Shown here one piece after another: positions 50,237 to 63,300 of a stretch of 64,000 nt of DNA. This stretch comes from Paragyromitra xinjiangensis (Eukaryota; Ascomycota; Pezizomycetes; Pezizales; Discinaceae). The stretch covers positions 1,984,001 through 2,048,000 of the forward strand of contig JBCAMK010000002.1 in NCBI GenBank assembly GCA_038503065.1, given 5' to 3'. Made by a program: the position numbers and the translations under genes. Below the pieces are notes generated by a model that saw nothing but the letters and a program-made list of their open reading frames with translations, was not told the origin of the DNA and did no database searches. Numbering within the stretch: position 1 is the first letter of the stretch; each line of letters opens with the position of its first letter.

Positions 50237-51424
50237 TCACCATCTTTGATTACCGCCGTAAGTGCCCCCTATTCCTCCTCGGCCTCCATATCCACCGCTA
50301 CCAGCATTACCACGACCCCATCCGTCCCCACCTCCACCACCCCGGTTGCCCCCTCTGTAGCCACCTCTTCCGCCCCTAAAGCCACCGCCGCCGCTGCCAC
50401 GGTAACCTCCAGACCCATCTCTACCGTATCCTCCATCGTGGTGCCCCCTATCGTCCGAACGGAAATCCCGTCCACCTCCGCCGTGATGGCCTGGAGGCGG
50501 CCCACGGCCTGCAAGTTCTTCCTGGAGTTTCTTGAGTGTGGATCGCATCTGAGCATATCCGAGATGCATCTGTTTGTGTATATATTGTTAGAATTGAGCA
50601 GACCTTAAGACTGTATTTAGATGAAGTATACCTTTCCGTAGAAATGATCTGCTAGACGGCGGTCGTTGTCGAGCCTTGAAAGGTATGCACCACAGACATC
50701 ACATACTTGCAACTTCTGGTGTCCGCTTGGGCCTGCGCTATCGGAGAGCTGTTTTAACTCTTTTTCTTTATTATCTTTCTCCTGTTTGGCCACCTTTACT
50801 TTGTGGTATTCCTCTAGCGCTCTCGCAACCTGTCCCTGCTCACCAAGCACCTCAACTTCTTGCAGGCCTGTTGATATGGAGCTGTCCAGATCACTGATCT
50901 GTTTCAGCAACGAGTTGGTTTTCGTGATCTCATCTGGGGTTTTGTCAAGACGTCTCTGCGCGGCGTCGATACGGCGGTTGCACTCGTCGATGTAGCGTTG
51001 TAGGTCGCGTTGGTAGTCATATTCGTAGCCAAGCTCGCGGCCTTTCTTCTCACGCTCGTAGTCTTGCTTGTGGGATTCAAGGTGCGTCTTTTTGCAGGGA
51101 CCTAGGTCTTGCTGTTCTGTGTTAGAACTGGGGGGTTTCTGAGGATGGAGGGGAGGGGAGTACTTTAGTGTTTGTGAAGAGGTCGTGCGGACATGTTCCT
51201 ACGAGGAAGCTTCGACATACGGACGGATCGGTAAAGGGTACAGAGGAATTGGTTTGGTTGGGCGTGCCCATCAACTGCTCACAGTTAGCATTGTAATTGT
51301 CTTCGTGTTAAAGCTCTTGTGGCGCTATGGTTATACTTGTTCGAGCAGCCTACGTTGTTCTGCGCGCAACAGGAGGTCAGTAAGAGAGTAAAAGCCATCG
51401 ATAGAGTCACCTACCAGCCGCCAT
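50237..51424 (-). CDS. LUC7: LUC7 U1 snRNP splicing factor
   Basis: Luc7 is a U1 snRNP protein that helps choose 5' splice sites. Exons 51415-51424, 51337-51359, 51164-51274, 50632-51111 and 50237-50569 give 318 aa. The start MAAEQRRLLEQLMG is standard. The first zinc finger (CCCH) spans VCRSFLVGTCPHDLF to DLGPCKKTH, and the second (C2H2) is VCDVCGAYLS..RRLADHFYGKMHLGY. A long coiled coil lies between them (YIDECNRRIDAAQRRLDK to QEKDNKEKELKQL). The C-terminus after residue 230 is Gly/Arg/Asp-rich (RGG-type) in place of the RS domain of animal LUC7L. The first exon is only 10 bp and splits codon 4. It faces the Gly-rich coiled-coil gene with 287 bp between stops. Confidence 0.95.
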
Positions 51425-52717
51425 GATGGATTTTGGCTCTTATAGAAGAAAATGGTATTCGGGGTCCTTGAATATACGATTGCAGGCGCGAGGGCGAAAG
51501 CGGATGGTTCGGTTTTGTAGCTTACACTCCTGTGGCACTTTTGTTGTTTCGGAAAGTTCGCAAAGCTGTCTGCGAAGTTACCCGGATTTAAAATGTGCAC
51601 GGACCAGCGCCAAGTTTTGAGGCTCAAAGCCACGTGATATACTGAGGTAGATCTATACAATCGTCCTCTGCCGCCTGAAGAGCTGGTTCTGTCTTTAATC
51701 TCGTCCTTATTTAGTCTCCAAAATTTTTATTTCCTGTTCCTCACAAAAAAGCGATTACTGCTTCTTTCGAGCACCATCACCGAATTATTCATGAGCCCTA
51801 GATGGTGTAAAATGTTCTGCTTGTCTCACTTGTGAAGCATCTAAGGCTTCAAATTCACCGATGTAAGTTGGCCTAAGATAGATGGATTCCATCGTCAGAA
51901 ACCTTAACTATATAGTGGCCTTACAATGGTTGGGATTCTGCAGCTACTAAATCTTAATCTCTGAAGATAAAACTTGGTGAGTGATAATTGGTGAGTCAAT
52001 GTCCGATACTCTATCCCACATCCGATTTTGTTGCCCAGAGCCTAGCCCTTACGGCTCGTATATCCCTAATAGGATGGATGAAGAGTCTTTGGAGCTCAAC
52101 GTCCGTATATCTAGAACAAAAAGCGAGGCCTATTAGAGATGTCTTCAGAGGATGCTCAGAGGATTAGCGGAGACAGGGCTGGGCGACTTGTGATCTTGGA
52201 ATTATAACCTGTGCGATGCATTGCATCAAAAGGACTCTAGAGTACTAATCTAGCAGGGTCGTGGGTGTACTAGTTTTTGCTGCTCCTGTACTTTCAATTG
52301 TAAAGCTCAATCATCTCTCCCTAGTTACAGCGAGCGCTTAAATAACTATATAAGTGGTTGATGTTCCTATTGGAGTTTTCCGAATGCTGTAATTTCCCAG
52401 CCTGTTGCTTAGACCCTGGGACGTTATCCTTCTCGAGTGAAAAGTTTCCATGCATTAATATATTTCTCAACTTTCAGTTAGGTAAAAAAACTACTCGGCT
52501 GTACCATTGTATATGTTTACAAGAAGCTGTTACTTGAGAGCTGGATATCTTTTCATAAGAAGTAGAAAGAGAAAGACGAATAACCGCACCCTAGCCTTCC
52601 CAAAAAGCAAGAAAATCAAATGTGATGCATCAGAAGAAAAACCCAACGGAAGCTGAATACAAAAAGGAAACAAAAATGCCCCGCACCCAATAAATCATGT
52701 CAGCCGGAAGAGCAAGT
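51425..52717. other. Intergenic LUC7 to DOA4
   Basis: It contains the LUC7 upstream region (51425-51720) followed by about 1 kb of AT-rich sequence and the DOA4 3' flank. No gene or repeat was recognised. Confidence 0.5.
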
Positions 52718-55700
52718 TCACATGACATTTGACCGTACCCAAAAGAGAACATATGCATTCCGAGACTATATCGTTGCTGTGAGTAAAAAGAATCTCCCGG
52801 AAACCTGAAGTGTTGATAGACACTCACCATAACAGAGGAATCGTCCACGAAGCTTGCTTTACTATCATCAAACAGGTTCCAGGCGTTGTTGTAGGAATTT
52901 CTCACAAAAGAAGTATAGTGACCTCCGTTTAGTGTACCGTAATGGTTGCAAACTCCATATAAGTCGTAGAGAAATGGAGGTGTCACTTCTGCGGTCGGCT
53001 CAGGCGCGTCCGGGCCCAATGCATCTCTTGGCAGTAAAGGCGGTACGTATTTCGTCAAATTTAAGTTCTTCAGGGGAAACTCGATCATGGTGTTGAGCTT
53101 ATCTCGCCATAGCCCGCGGTTCGTGAACCGCTTGAGATGGATGATCAACATATGAGGTAGGCGGGTTATGGTAAGCTTTTTGGTGGCTTTTCGGGCTTTT
53201 TTGCAGTTTGGGCAATGCCAAGCGTCATCTTTTTCCAGAATCTCTTCTTTAACGAATTCTTCCAGACAGTCGGCAAGAGTGAAACCACTTCGTTTAGAAG
53301 CAGGTATTGGGAGGGAAAGGTACATAAAAGGACTGTATGTTGTTGAGGTGGTCCCACAAGTCAAACACATTAGCCTACTACTCAACTGGCCTTGGAACCA
53401 GTTTACGATGACCGAGAAGTTTTGGTGCGTATAGCGTTGCCATTCTAAATACGATACTAACTGTTGGGGTAATTTTTCTCGTCGTCTCTCTTCTTCGTCG
53501 GTGAGAGGTCTGAGCTTGTTTCGGTTTGCGTGAGGGTTGAGGTCTTCGTGCAATCCATCCAACAGGAATTCAAGATATTCTTGAGCATCTTGCTGATCAT
53601 TTGATTCGAACATCCCATTTAATCTACCCGATACATCCTGTGAACAGGATCAGCAAAAAGACCACAACCAAATCAGCCATCTATATCAATCAAACCTTTA
53701 TTGTTACAGGAGAGATGAATTTAAATTCACCGCTCCATAAATTTTTCACCACACTCGAAAATGCCTCCGCCAACACCCCTCTAGATCCAAGTGGGTTGTC
53801 TTTATTGATATGGCTCCTGTAGCTCCCATCCATGAAGTATCGCGATAATGGTATCGTCCCACTCATACATTGCAGGATAGAATTCATATAGCAGGTATTC
53901 CCTAGGTTCTTTAATCCAGTTTTACCAATGTTGATACTTCCGATGTGTCTGAAGGTTGATTCCACTTGTCCTGTTCGGGCGATTGGGATTTTTGGCGGTC
54001 TTTCGGGTGCGCGAGCAGGAGGTGGAGGTGGAGGTGCGGCTGGAGCAAGACGCTCAGATACCCCACTGTAGCTTTTGCGTGGGACTGCAGGTGGGGGCCT
54101 GACCGGAGTCGGTGGAGGATTATAGTCAGGATTGCGGACATCCGTGAACCCGTAAAAAGGGTGGTCAATAATTGTGTTTTGTCGTTGCAAAGACATTGGT
54201 GATAAGAGTCCAGCAGTCCCAGGCGTCGGTGGGATGGGAGACATCATTGATTGTTGCGCAGGGTATCGTTGGAACTAGGATGTCATGGGGTCAGAGACTC
54301 ATTATATCTACTAGGAGTAGGAATGGTGAAAAGAAGTAAGAAACACCACGTGAGGTGAGGAGGACTTACGAATTCTTCTACGGTTCGCGCATACGAAGGA
54401 GAATCGCTCCCCGCGACTATGGAAGTACCTCGCCGCCGTTTTTTAATATCAACTTCTCCGTCTGCCATTGGAGATACAGGTGGCACGCTGATAGTGAGTG
54501 GTTCCCGTTCTCTTTGTAGTCTTTCCATCCATTTCTTCTCTTCTTCAATATTTATGGGATCAACTGGCGTAGGCTCTGATTTTTTGCCATAGCTTGCCCT
54601 CCGAATTGGTGGTGGCATGGAGCCTCTTTGAGAGTCGCGCTCCTGTCGCCTTTTGGCTATCGATGATCGATTTGAACCCTCCAATCTATTCGGCGACACA
54701 TCCCGCATAACCCCAATTCCACTGCGAGGCTTTTCTAAGGTTATCGGGTGTCTTCCCACTCGGCTTTCAGGTCGTGATATCGTCTCTGGTCTCAACATTT
54801 CCGCCGGGTCAGTAGATTTTAGAGAGAATTTTCCAACCAAGTCTATCCAAGCATCAAGGCCACCAAGAAGCAACATTGGTGGCCTTTGTAGTCGCTTCCC
54901 ATAAGCATAATCGTATATTGCCATATGTAAGCTCCGAAGAGCTACTTGGTGCTCATCCTGGGTTGGGCCGGAAAGAAACTTGTTGTCAGGCATAGATTGG
55001 TTGTAGTAGACTACAATATCATATTTGTCTCTTTTGCTGAATAGATCATATTCTCTTGATGGTGCAAGGACAAAACTTCCATCTAAGTCGTCTCCTGACA
55101 TCCTGCGGAGGGTCAGAACAGCATATTCAGAGTCTGGAGGTGCCATCATGCTTTGAAATTATTCTTACCCTTCACGAAGAACTATTGGCTCGATACAGAC
55201 TATGGACCTTGCGTGAATGTGTCCTTCATCAAATTCTTTCCGGCTACGCACATCGAGTAAGAGTACTTCTACTTGTGAGCTCTTCAGATATGTGAATAAT
55301 GTGTCTACTGTTAATGTTGTGTCGTTCAAAAAACTAGGCTTTGGCTGACTGAGAGCAATTCTGTCAATATCAGACGAGGTTGGCCGGGAAGTGGAAGGCC
55401 GTGATGTACTCCGTGAAGGTAGCATACTGCTAAGGCTAGTTGCCGGGGAATAGGTCGGGGGTGGTAGTGTGGGCATCAGGTTTACATTCAACGGGGGCAG
55501 CTTTGTCGGCATCTCCCGAGGGCCGCGGGGAGCTAGAGGCGGAGCAGGCGTGAGGGTTGATTGTGGGAGTGAAGTTGGCGAGCCTGAACGGAAGGTGTTT
55601 GGATTTAATCTCTCAAGTCGAGATTTCAAGTCCAAAGAATTTCGAGAAACTTGTGTATTTGCTGAGACTGACTTTTGACTTTCGGGACGTAGGGATATAG

Positions 55701-56473
55701 TTCCGGAGTCTGGCCGAGAGCCCCGAGGTTGTGAATCTGCTCCGTTGTTAGTAAAGTTTTTGCAGCTCAGATTACATATACTAACAGTCTTTGGAGGTTG
55801 GTCGTACAGACAGGTATTCGGGCTTTGCTCGGACTTCCGGTTTTCCCTTCGCAGAGGTTTCCGGTGACGTCTGAGGTATCCCGTTCGCCGGGGGGGATTT
55901 AGTTTTAACCCTTTCTGCTTCGAGTTGGGCCGCACTCTGGACTCCAGAAATACGATTATTTCTCTGAATCTCTTCCTTCACTTTGAGAAAGTCAGACTGT
56001 TTTTTTTTCAGCTCCTTCGGAAATATAGAAGTTAGCACGATCTCAGAAAATTGTATCTAGGTCCGCAAAAACACACCCACGATAATCCCTCAAATTCAAG
56101 GTAAGACGAGCTTCGACTATTGGAAGTCTTGAATGTTGGAAATCCCGGGGTGCGGGGGATTATGTCGGCAACGATTGTGAATGCCAGAAGGTAGTCGACA
56201 TATGCGGAATCGAGTATCCCAAGCTCGTGGTGCCATTTCGCTTGTTTCCAGTAAACTTTAGCATCATCAATCCAGGCCTTGATCTGTGGTTTTAATGTGG
56301 TCAGCTAGGGGGTTTGAAGCCTCAAATGGAACGGAACATACCGAGGCACGATTCTGGGGCTGTAGCCCGTCCGTACGAGCCACAAGATCCGCAATGTGAG
56401 GATACACTCGCTTCGGTTTTACTGAGGGAACCGCGGGTGGGCCACGAGATGGGGGAGAAATATTGGAGCTCAT
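52718..56473 (-). CDS. DOA4: DOA4/USP8-type ubiquitin-specific protease
   Basis: This deubiquitinase removes ubiquitin from cargo at endosomes before it enters multivesicular bodies. Exons 56342-56473, 56077-56283, 55786-56014, 55169-55739, 54370-55102, 53696-54274, 52828-53637 and 52718-52765 give 1102 aa. The N-terminal helical module (WIDDAKVYWKQAKWHHELG) resembles the USP8 dimerisation/MIT-like region. A rhodanese fold follows at about 330-490 (VEVLLLDVRSRKEFDEGHIH); its active loop reads YDIVVYYNQS, without the catalytic Cys, as in other Doa4 proteins. The USP domain begins GLKNLGNTCYMNS with nucleophile Cys752, has zinc-binding CLTCGTTS and CPNCKK pairs, and the His box NGGHYTSF with His1057. 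The last exon ends NAYVLFWVRSNVM. It is divergent from VPS27, 1043 bp between starts. Confidence 0.95.
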
Positions 56474-57516
56474 CGCTATCGGATCGTAAAGACAGAGGAA
56501 CAGCAGAAGCTATATTTCATTGTAGGGATCCCTTGAGGTGGGATGAGGGGGGGTAATAGTTGGGATGAAGGGGGAGATGGTATCGACCTAGACAAACAGG
56601 GGGTTGAGGGGAATGGCGGGGGTCTTGAGGGAGCCGCGCTACGTAGGCTGGGTGCACGCGCGTGCGCCTGACACGGGGGAAAGAGAAGCAGAATAGTTAA
56701 ATCAGCAGTTCTATGCTTTCTGTTTTTGCTGGACCGACGACGTGATGTCGACAGGGATCGCTAAAGTTTGAGTACCACATCCAGGTACATGTATGTACCT
56801 AGGATTGCTACGGGTACACAAAAGTGCACGATCGATGTCCACCCCCGAACAGACACCAACTAAGAATTTCATCCAACCCTCACTACCAGTTTCCAATAAA
56901 CAGCGTAATATTGTGCTCGTAGGCTTCCACACACATACGCATACAATAGTGCAGAAGTACGTACACACGCACCCTCCCCACAGCAACGAATACATATAGG
57001 TTACGTGTTTGACCTTTCTCGGGTCCTTTTCGGAGGGCCCTGACTTGAGCTTTAGGTTTTTTCTAGCATGGCAGGGTTCGTTCAAATTAAATCGTAAAGA
57101 ATGGCACATCACGTGCTGGGCAGTTCAGTTGCCTGATAGCTTATGTAACGGCGGGGCGACGCGGCGTTGCACCGAAACAAGTGAGAGCGCAGGGTTGATT
57201 TAACATCGACGGCGAAGCGATCTGCGTCGGCTCCTCCACCCCATCTCGTTTTTTATACGATTATTGCTCTCTCGCATCTTGCAGCTTCATACTCGTTATA
57301 AGGAGGGAAAGTTGTTTATGAGCTGCAGCAACTGTCTTCCTGCCTTGTCTTGTTCTTTTACCCCTCTATTTATTCCCACTCTTCTCCTCGCTAGCTTTCC
57401 TTCTTCTCAAACCTTGTCCTCTTACGTTGTCGTCACCCATCTCAACATCTCAACCCCCCCCCCCCCACCTTTCGTTTCTACACTAACACCCTCACCATCC
57501 TCCTCAAGCTCTAATA
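56474..57516. promoter_or_regulatory. Shared upstream region of DOA4 and VPS27
   Basis: The two start codons are 1043 bp apart and point away from each other. The interval has a TACATGTA palindrome at 56786-56793, a pyrimidine-rich 5' leader for VPS27 (57320-57515), and a run of 13 C at 57454-57466, 50 bp before the VPS27 start. No gene was recognised inside it. Confidence 0.5.
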
Positions 57517-59864
57517 ATGGCTGCGTGGTTTACAGCCTCTAACTCGTCTCTGGACGACCAGGTCGAGAAGGCTACTGCATCGAGCTTGTATGTTCCTCAT
57601 GCCTGCCACAAACTTGAGATATGCTCTCATCCCGGAGGTGCACAACAGGGCTAACCGTCATATAGGGAAGATATGGCACTGAACCTCGAGATATCCGACA
57701 TAATCCGGAGCAAGACCGTGCAGCCTAAGGAAGCTATGCGTTCGCTAAAGAAGCGCATAGGACATAAAAACCCAAATATTCAGCTGGCTGCCTTAAATGT
57801 AAGCTCTTGGCTAATATATCCCACGACGAAGTGGCGTTGGGAATTACTGACATTTTATTCTTTATAGCTCACTGATACTTGTGTCAAGAACGGAGGCCCT
57901 CATTTCTTGCCAGAAATAGCGTCCCGCGAATTCATGGATAATCTTGTTTCTCTGCTGAAAGCTCCCTATGCGATTGATTCGAAAGTTGAAGCCAAAATGT
58001 TGGAACTTATCCAAACCTGGGCTTCGGCTTTTGAGGGGCAGAGCCATCTATCATATACCAATCAAGTGTACCGTCAGTTACAGACAGAAAATTTCCGCTT
58101 TCCACCCCCAACCAAGGTGTCGGCGACCTTTGTGGACTCTTCAGCAGTAAGCTGCCTAAATATTCGAATGCACTCGAGCTTGCTGCTAACAATACTCACT
58201 AGCCACCTGATTGGACTGATTCGGACGTCTGCATGCGCTGCCGGACCCCCTTCACATTCACAAATAGGAAGCACCATTGCCGGAACTGTGGAAACACTTT
58301 TTGCGGAACTTGCTCTTCAAAGTCGATACCTTTACCCCATATCGGAATTGTTCAAGCTGTGCGTGTATGCGACGGTTGCCATACCAAACTGACTGAAAGG
58401 CGGATTCCGGCGGGTCCCTCAAAGTCTCATAGTAGTAGACACACACCCTCAAAGACCAGGCCTAATTCTACTCCGATGCAACCAAGAAATGCTCGGATTG
58501 AAGACGATGACGATGAGGACCTGAAAATGGCCCTGAAAATGTCACTTGACGAAGCTACGGGTAAACCAAGTGCTGGTTATGTCTCACAGCAGCAGCTGCA
58601 GGCTCAAAAGCAAGCCACCCAATCTACACCAGCGGTTTCGTACGTAGTCCCTCAACCCGCGGGACCTGTACAGCAGCCCGTCCAACAAAAGAGTGCTCCG
58701 GAGGAGGACGAGGATGAGGAACTGAAGGCTGCGATCGCCGCGAGTCTAAGGGACATGGAGGAACAAAAGGCCAAGTCAACATGGTCAAATCCCAGCGCTG
58801 CTGCAAAGTCCACGGCCTCGCAGGCTAGCGCGGCCCGCAGGCCAGACCACGAACTGAGTCCAGGAGAGGCAGAGAACATCAATTTATTTGCGACACTCGT
58901 AGACCGATTGCAATCCCAGCCGCCCGGAACGATTTTAAGAGAACCGCAAATCCAAGAACTGTATGAAAGTATTGGCACATTAAGGCCGAAGTTGGCAAGG
59001 ACCTTTGGTGAAACCATGAGCAAATATGGTAAGTTAGCAATATCTTGGCTCATATCTAGGAATTATTTATTAATGACTATATATATAGAGGCGCTGTGTG
59101 ATTTGCACGCAAAACTGGGAACAGTCGTTCGGTACTATGATAGGATGCTTGAAGAGAGACTAAGCTATACTTACGGTCGACATGGTGTATCCTCGCCGGC
59201 TCCTTATCAACAACCTCCGGTCGGTGGTAACGCATATCCTACACTGCCATCAGCTGAGAATTACTATGGCAGAAGTGATTCCTCCGCGCCTCAAAGTGCT
59301 TATCCTCCCCCGCAAACAAATTACCAAAATTACTACACACAACCTCATGTTTTTGATAAGCAAGGACCCTTCCCTGGCCAACCGGAACCTCAATCAACAC
59401 CTTCTCAGACCCCATACCAGTCGACTCCTACACCCCAAACGCCATATCAGCAATATAATGGATATGGCGGCCCTGCGTCGCAAACCGATTCCGCTGCTCA
59501 GCCCACACAACAACCCTCAGAGCCTCCTTCCGCCCCAGCCTCAAGCCAGCAGGTTCTCCACCAACAACACACAGGGCCTCCACAGCAGCTTCAACAGTCC
59601 CTCCCGCAACAGCAACCACCTTCCCAGCCACCTCCAGACAACTCGTATTGGCAGTACCCGAAGGCAGGACAGGAGCCTGGATATCAGTATCCGTATCCAC
59701 CACACTCACAACAGGCACCTTGGCAACAAGGATCCAACGCACCTCCCGGTGGTGGACAGTATGGGTATCCTCCATATGGAGTGAGTGAAGCGTCTGCATC
59801 AACACCTGTACCAAATGTACAACCGCAGCCAAAGGCAGTAGAAGAGAGCTTGATCGATCTGTAG
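57517..59864 (+). CDS. VPS27: VPS27/HRS, ESCRT-0 ubiquitin-sorting receptor
   Basis: Vps27 binds PI3P and ubiquitinated cargo on endosomes and recruits ESCRT-I. Exons 57517-57587, 57666-57798, 57868-58146, 58203-59028 and 59089-59864 give 694 aa. Domains in order are: VHS (residues 1-150; start [20 protein letters not shown]); FYVE zinc finger (about 162-225) with WTDSD, the PI3P-binding RKHHCRNCG and RVCDGC; two ubiquitin-interacting motifs, [15 protein letters not shown] (near 265) and [17 protein letters not shown] (near 331); a helical GAT-like segment (about 365-445); and a Pro/Gln/Tyr-rich tail. The last residues, SLIDL, form a C-terminal clathrin box. The 60-bp intron 59029-59088 lacks an in-frame stop; it is called because it has good splice signals and breaks the conserved helix. 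Confidence 0.96.
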
Positions 59865-60397
59865 AATATTTTTCTTCAGTTTCTGTTTTTATTTTCTTCC
59901 TTTTTTGCCAGTTAATGTGTGATGTGGGTTTTTCTTTGCCTTTTTAAGCCATGGGTAATGCATCTTTTGTTAGCCAGTTTAGGGACGGGAGTTGTACTAT
60001 TTTGGTTTTTAAGTTAAAACAAAGGCTTGCTTTATATTAAGAAACCCGTAACATGACCGGTGGAGTCGAGCACTTATGGGAGGCAGTGTTAGGATGTGAG
60101 CTTTCGTCCGCTTTCCCCAAATATATTATGTAGACCGAGCAAAATTCCACCCCGCTAAACCCACAGGAGCGTGAGAGCTACTAAGCCACGAGGTAAACTA
60201 GGCTAAGAGTAAACACGAGGAGATCTATTAGTGATAAGGTCGTGTTACCCGGCCATGCGAAGCTATCATTTGTGCTGTGTATGATTATGTGCGCCTATCG
60301 ATAACGGTTGTACCTCCTACCAACCTTATTCTAACCTCATCATTCAACCAACCCCACCATCTCATCGCCACAATAAATATCTACGCCAAATTCCATC
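59865..60397. other. Intergenic VPS27-HBS1
   Basis: It holds a T-rich 3' flank (59865-60020) and then the HBS1 upstream region. No gene was recognised. Confidence 0.5.
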
Positions 60398-63300
60398 ATG
60401 TCACGACACAAGAACTTTAGAAACATGGACTTTGACGCAGGTTGGGACTCAAAATTCGATTTATCTAGGCGGGACAGTTCCTGACAACACCTTAGAGCTG
60501 GACGATTATGACGCTAACGATTATGACGACTCAAATGGTAGGCGTCATCTTATATCCCTTGTATGTACATAGCTTTTCTAATTTTGAATGCATACAGAGA
60601 TGAGCGAATCTGATCAGCGTACGGTGCTATGCTTTGTGATCAATAGTTACTTCTAGGATTCAAACGACTAATAAACGTGGGGTAAAAAAGTGCAGTTAAA
60701 AGAAGGGTTGCGCAAAGCACGAGCAGTCTTAGGGAACGGTATACCGGGGTTGACTGATAAAGACATTGAAGATTCACTGTGGTATTACTTTTTTGACGTA
60801 GAGAAGACCGTTAATTATATCCTAAGTAAAAACCCCAGAGAAACCTGCTGTCAAGGACAGCTTAATGTTCAAGACTTACGAGTTAAATCATAGATACCTA
60901 CGGAAACCCACAACCAAAAAAAAAGCCTCCCCCAACAAAAAAAGGTAATTCGACTTTTCTATTATCTCCCTTATTGTCTGCCTCCAAACCGTTTTCCCTC
61001 GTCACGGTGTTCGTCTGTGCTGCAGACGATGCATCACTCGCACACTGATTCTACAGGATGCTCAGTGCTCATCTCAGCTATTGGTCAAGGTCGAGGCTTT
61101 TTCGAGGACTATAAGGAGCCTAGAAGATCTGCAGTGGAGCTCGGTTTCTTCCTGGACGCACCTTGGGGAGCTATCACAGAAGACCGACGAGGAGACATTT
61201 CGGTCGAGAGCTTATATCCTGAGGGTGGGCTTTTAGGGGGCTCCGGCGGACCTTCAGGTGGAAAAACTTCTAAGCTCGCAACCCTTGCAAAGGCAAGGAA
61301 GGAGAAAGCGGAGGCGCAGAAAAAGCAACAACAGAGTGCGGAAGGAGGGCAGAAAGCTTCGATATCTATGCTGTCACGGCTGTCGCAGAAACAGTCCAAG
61401 CTGCCAACCGTGTCGATACCTTCAGTGCCGACAACCACACTGGATCCACCGCCGGCGGAAATACCTGAGAATTCAGCTGCTAAAACATATGCTACTCCTA
61501 TTGCTCCTCCGGACAAACACAGCCAAAGCCTTGACCAATCGAGACGAAAGGAGCCAAAAGAGCAGCCCCTCCCCGGCCCGATTGAAAAGGAGCCTATCCC
61601 CGTTTTTGATCTACGGGCTGGGCCGTCGAAATTTGCGTTATCCATGTTTGGAGATAGAATCACATCAAGTTATGAGATTGGGGTAACTGACGCCCGGGTG
61701 TTCTCATTGCCAGGCGTTCCCCCTAATCCTCAAACAACCGCGTTTGCTGGGCCAAGCCCAGATGATATAGTGGCTGCAGCCCAGAGCTCCAGTAAAGGTA
61801 GCGAATTTTCTCTCCCATGGGCCTGACCAATGTATTTAAGGATGCTCTAATGCACGAATATTTTCACAGGCTTGAATAATAAGGCTGCGGCCAAGAATGA
61901 ACTTAAAACCGCAGATAAAACAGTGCAGAAAGTAGAAGCTGGAATACAAGCAATGAACATTGATAATACACCCGTGAAACAACGCAAGAAGATTAATGTT
62001 CTCGAAGCACACAAAAATTCAAGGTCAAAGGAAAGCGCGAATTTTGTGGTGATAGGTGTGTAACCATCGACGATTCCAGATGGCTTGATGGCTTACACGC
62101 TCTAGGACACGTCGATGCTGGAAAGAGCACACTAATGGGAAGACTGCTCTTAGATACTGGAGTGGTGGACGAAAGAACCATAGCGAAATTTAAACAAGAG
62201 GCAGAGAAGATCGGGAAATCATCTTTCGCGCTTGCTTGGGTTTTGGATCAAACACAGGAGGAACGAAGCAGGTATAGTGGTTCTATTCCCTCGAGGGCGA
62301 TTGGGTGCTAATCTCTATATCCTTTGTTAGAGGCGTTACAATGGATATCGCTGTCAACAAATTCGAAACAGACAAAGCTCGATTTACGATTTTGGATGCC
62401 CCAGGCCACCGCGACTTTATCCCCAATATGATTGCCGGTGCATCCCAAGCTGATTTCGCAGTACTCGTGATCGATGCATCGACTGGGGCTTTCGAGTCTG
62501 GATTTCACTTGAGAGGACAAACCAAGGAGCACACGCTACTTGTCAGGAGCATCGGTGTCCAGCGGATTATTGTGGCAGTGAATAAACTTGACACTATCGA
62601 ATGGTCTCATGAACGGTACGAGGAAATTGAACAGCAAATGACACAATTCCTCACTCAAGCTGGGTTCGCCTCCAAAAACATCAGCTTCATACCCTGTAGT
62701 GGGTTGACGGGTGGGAACATCGTAAAGAAGCCGGAGGCCAGCCTCGTCCCCTGGTACTCAGGGCCGACTCTAATAGAAGAACTTGGTATAAATAGCATCC
62801 TTAGCTGGATTTAAGACATCTAACTATGCTAATCTACCCTCTCGATTTCTTAGAAAGATCTAAGCCGGTAACACGAGCCATTGAGAAACCATTGCGGTTA
62901 ACAATCTCGGACGTTTTTAGAGGTGGAATGCAAAATCCGGTATCTATTTCTGGGCGAATAGAAGCAGGAAGTCTTCAGCAGGGGGATACTATTGTCGCTA
63001 TACCTAGTAGTGAGAAGGGGACTATCAAGTCAATTGAGGTGGATGATGAGTCAAAGGAATGGGCAGTTGCTGGCCACAATGTTATTCTCCACCTATCAAA
63101 TATTGACATAGTGCACTTAAAGTACGAAACCAATGCCTCGAATTTTATATTTGCGGGTGCTAATTTAATTTCCAGGGCGGGAGATATCATATGCGACCCA
63201 TCACAACAAGTCACTCCCTTGGGCGAATTTACACTTAAAATACTAGCATTCGAAAACATCACTCCCATGATGGTGGACGTGCATAGAGGACGACTCCACC

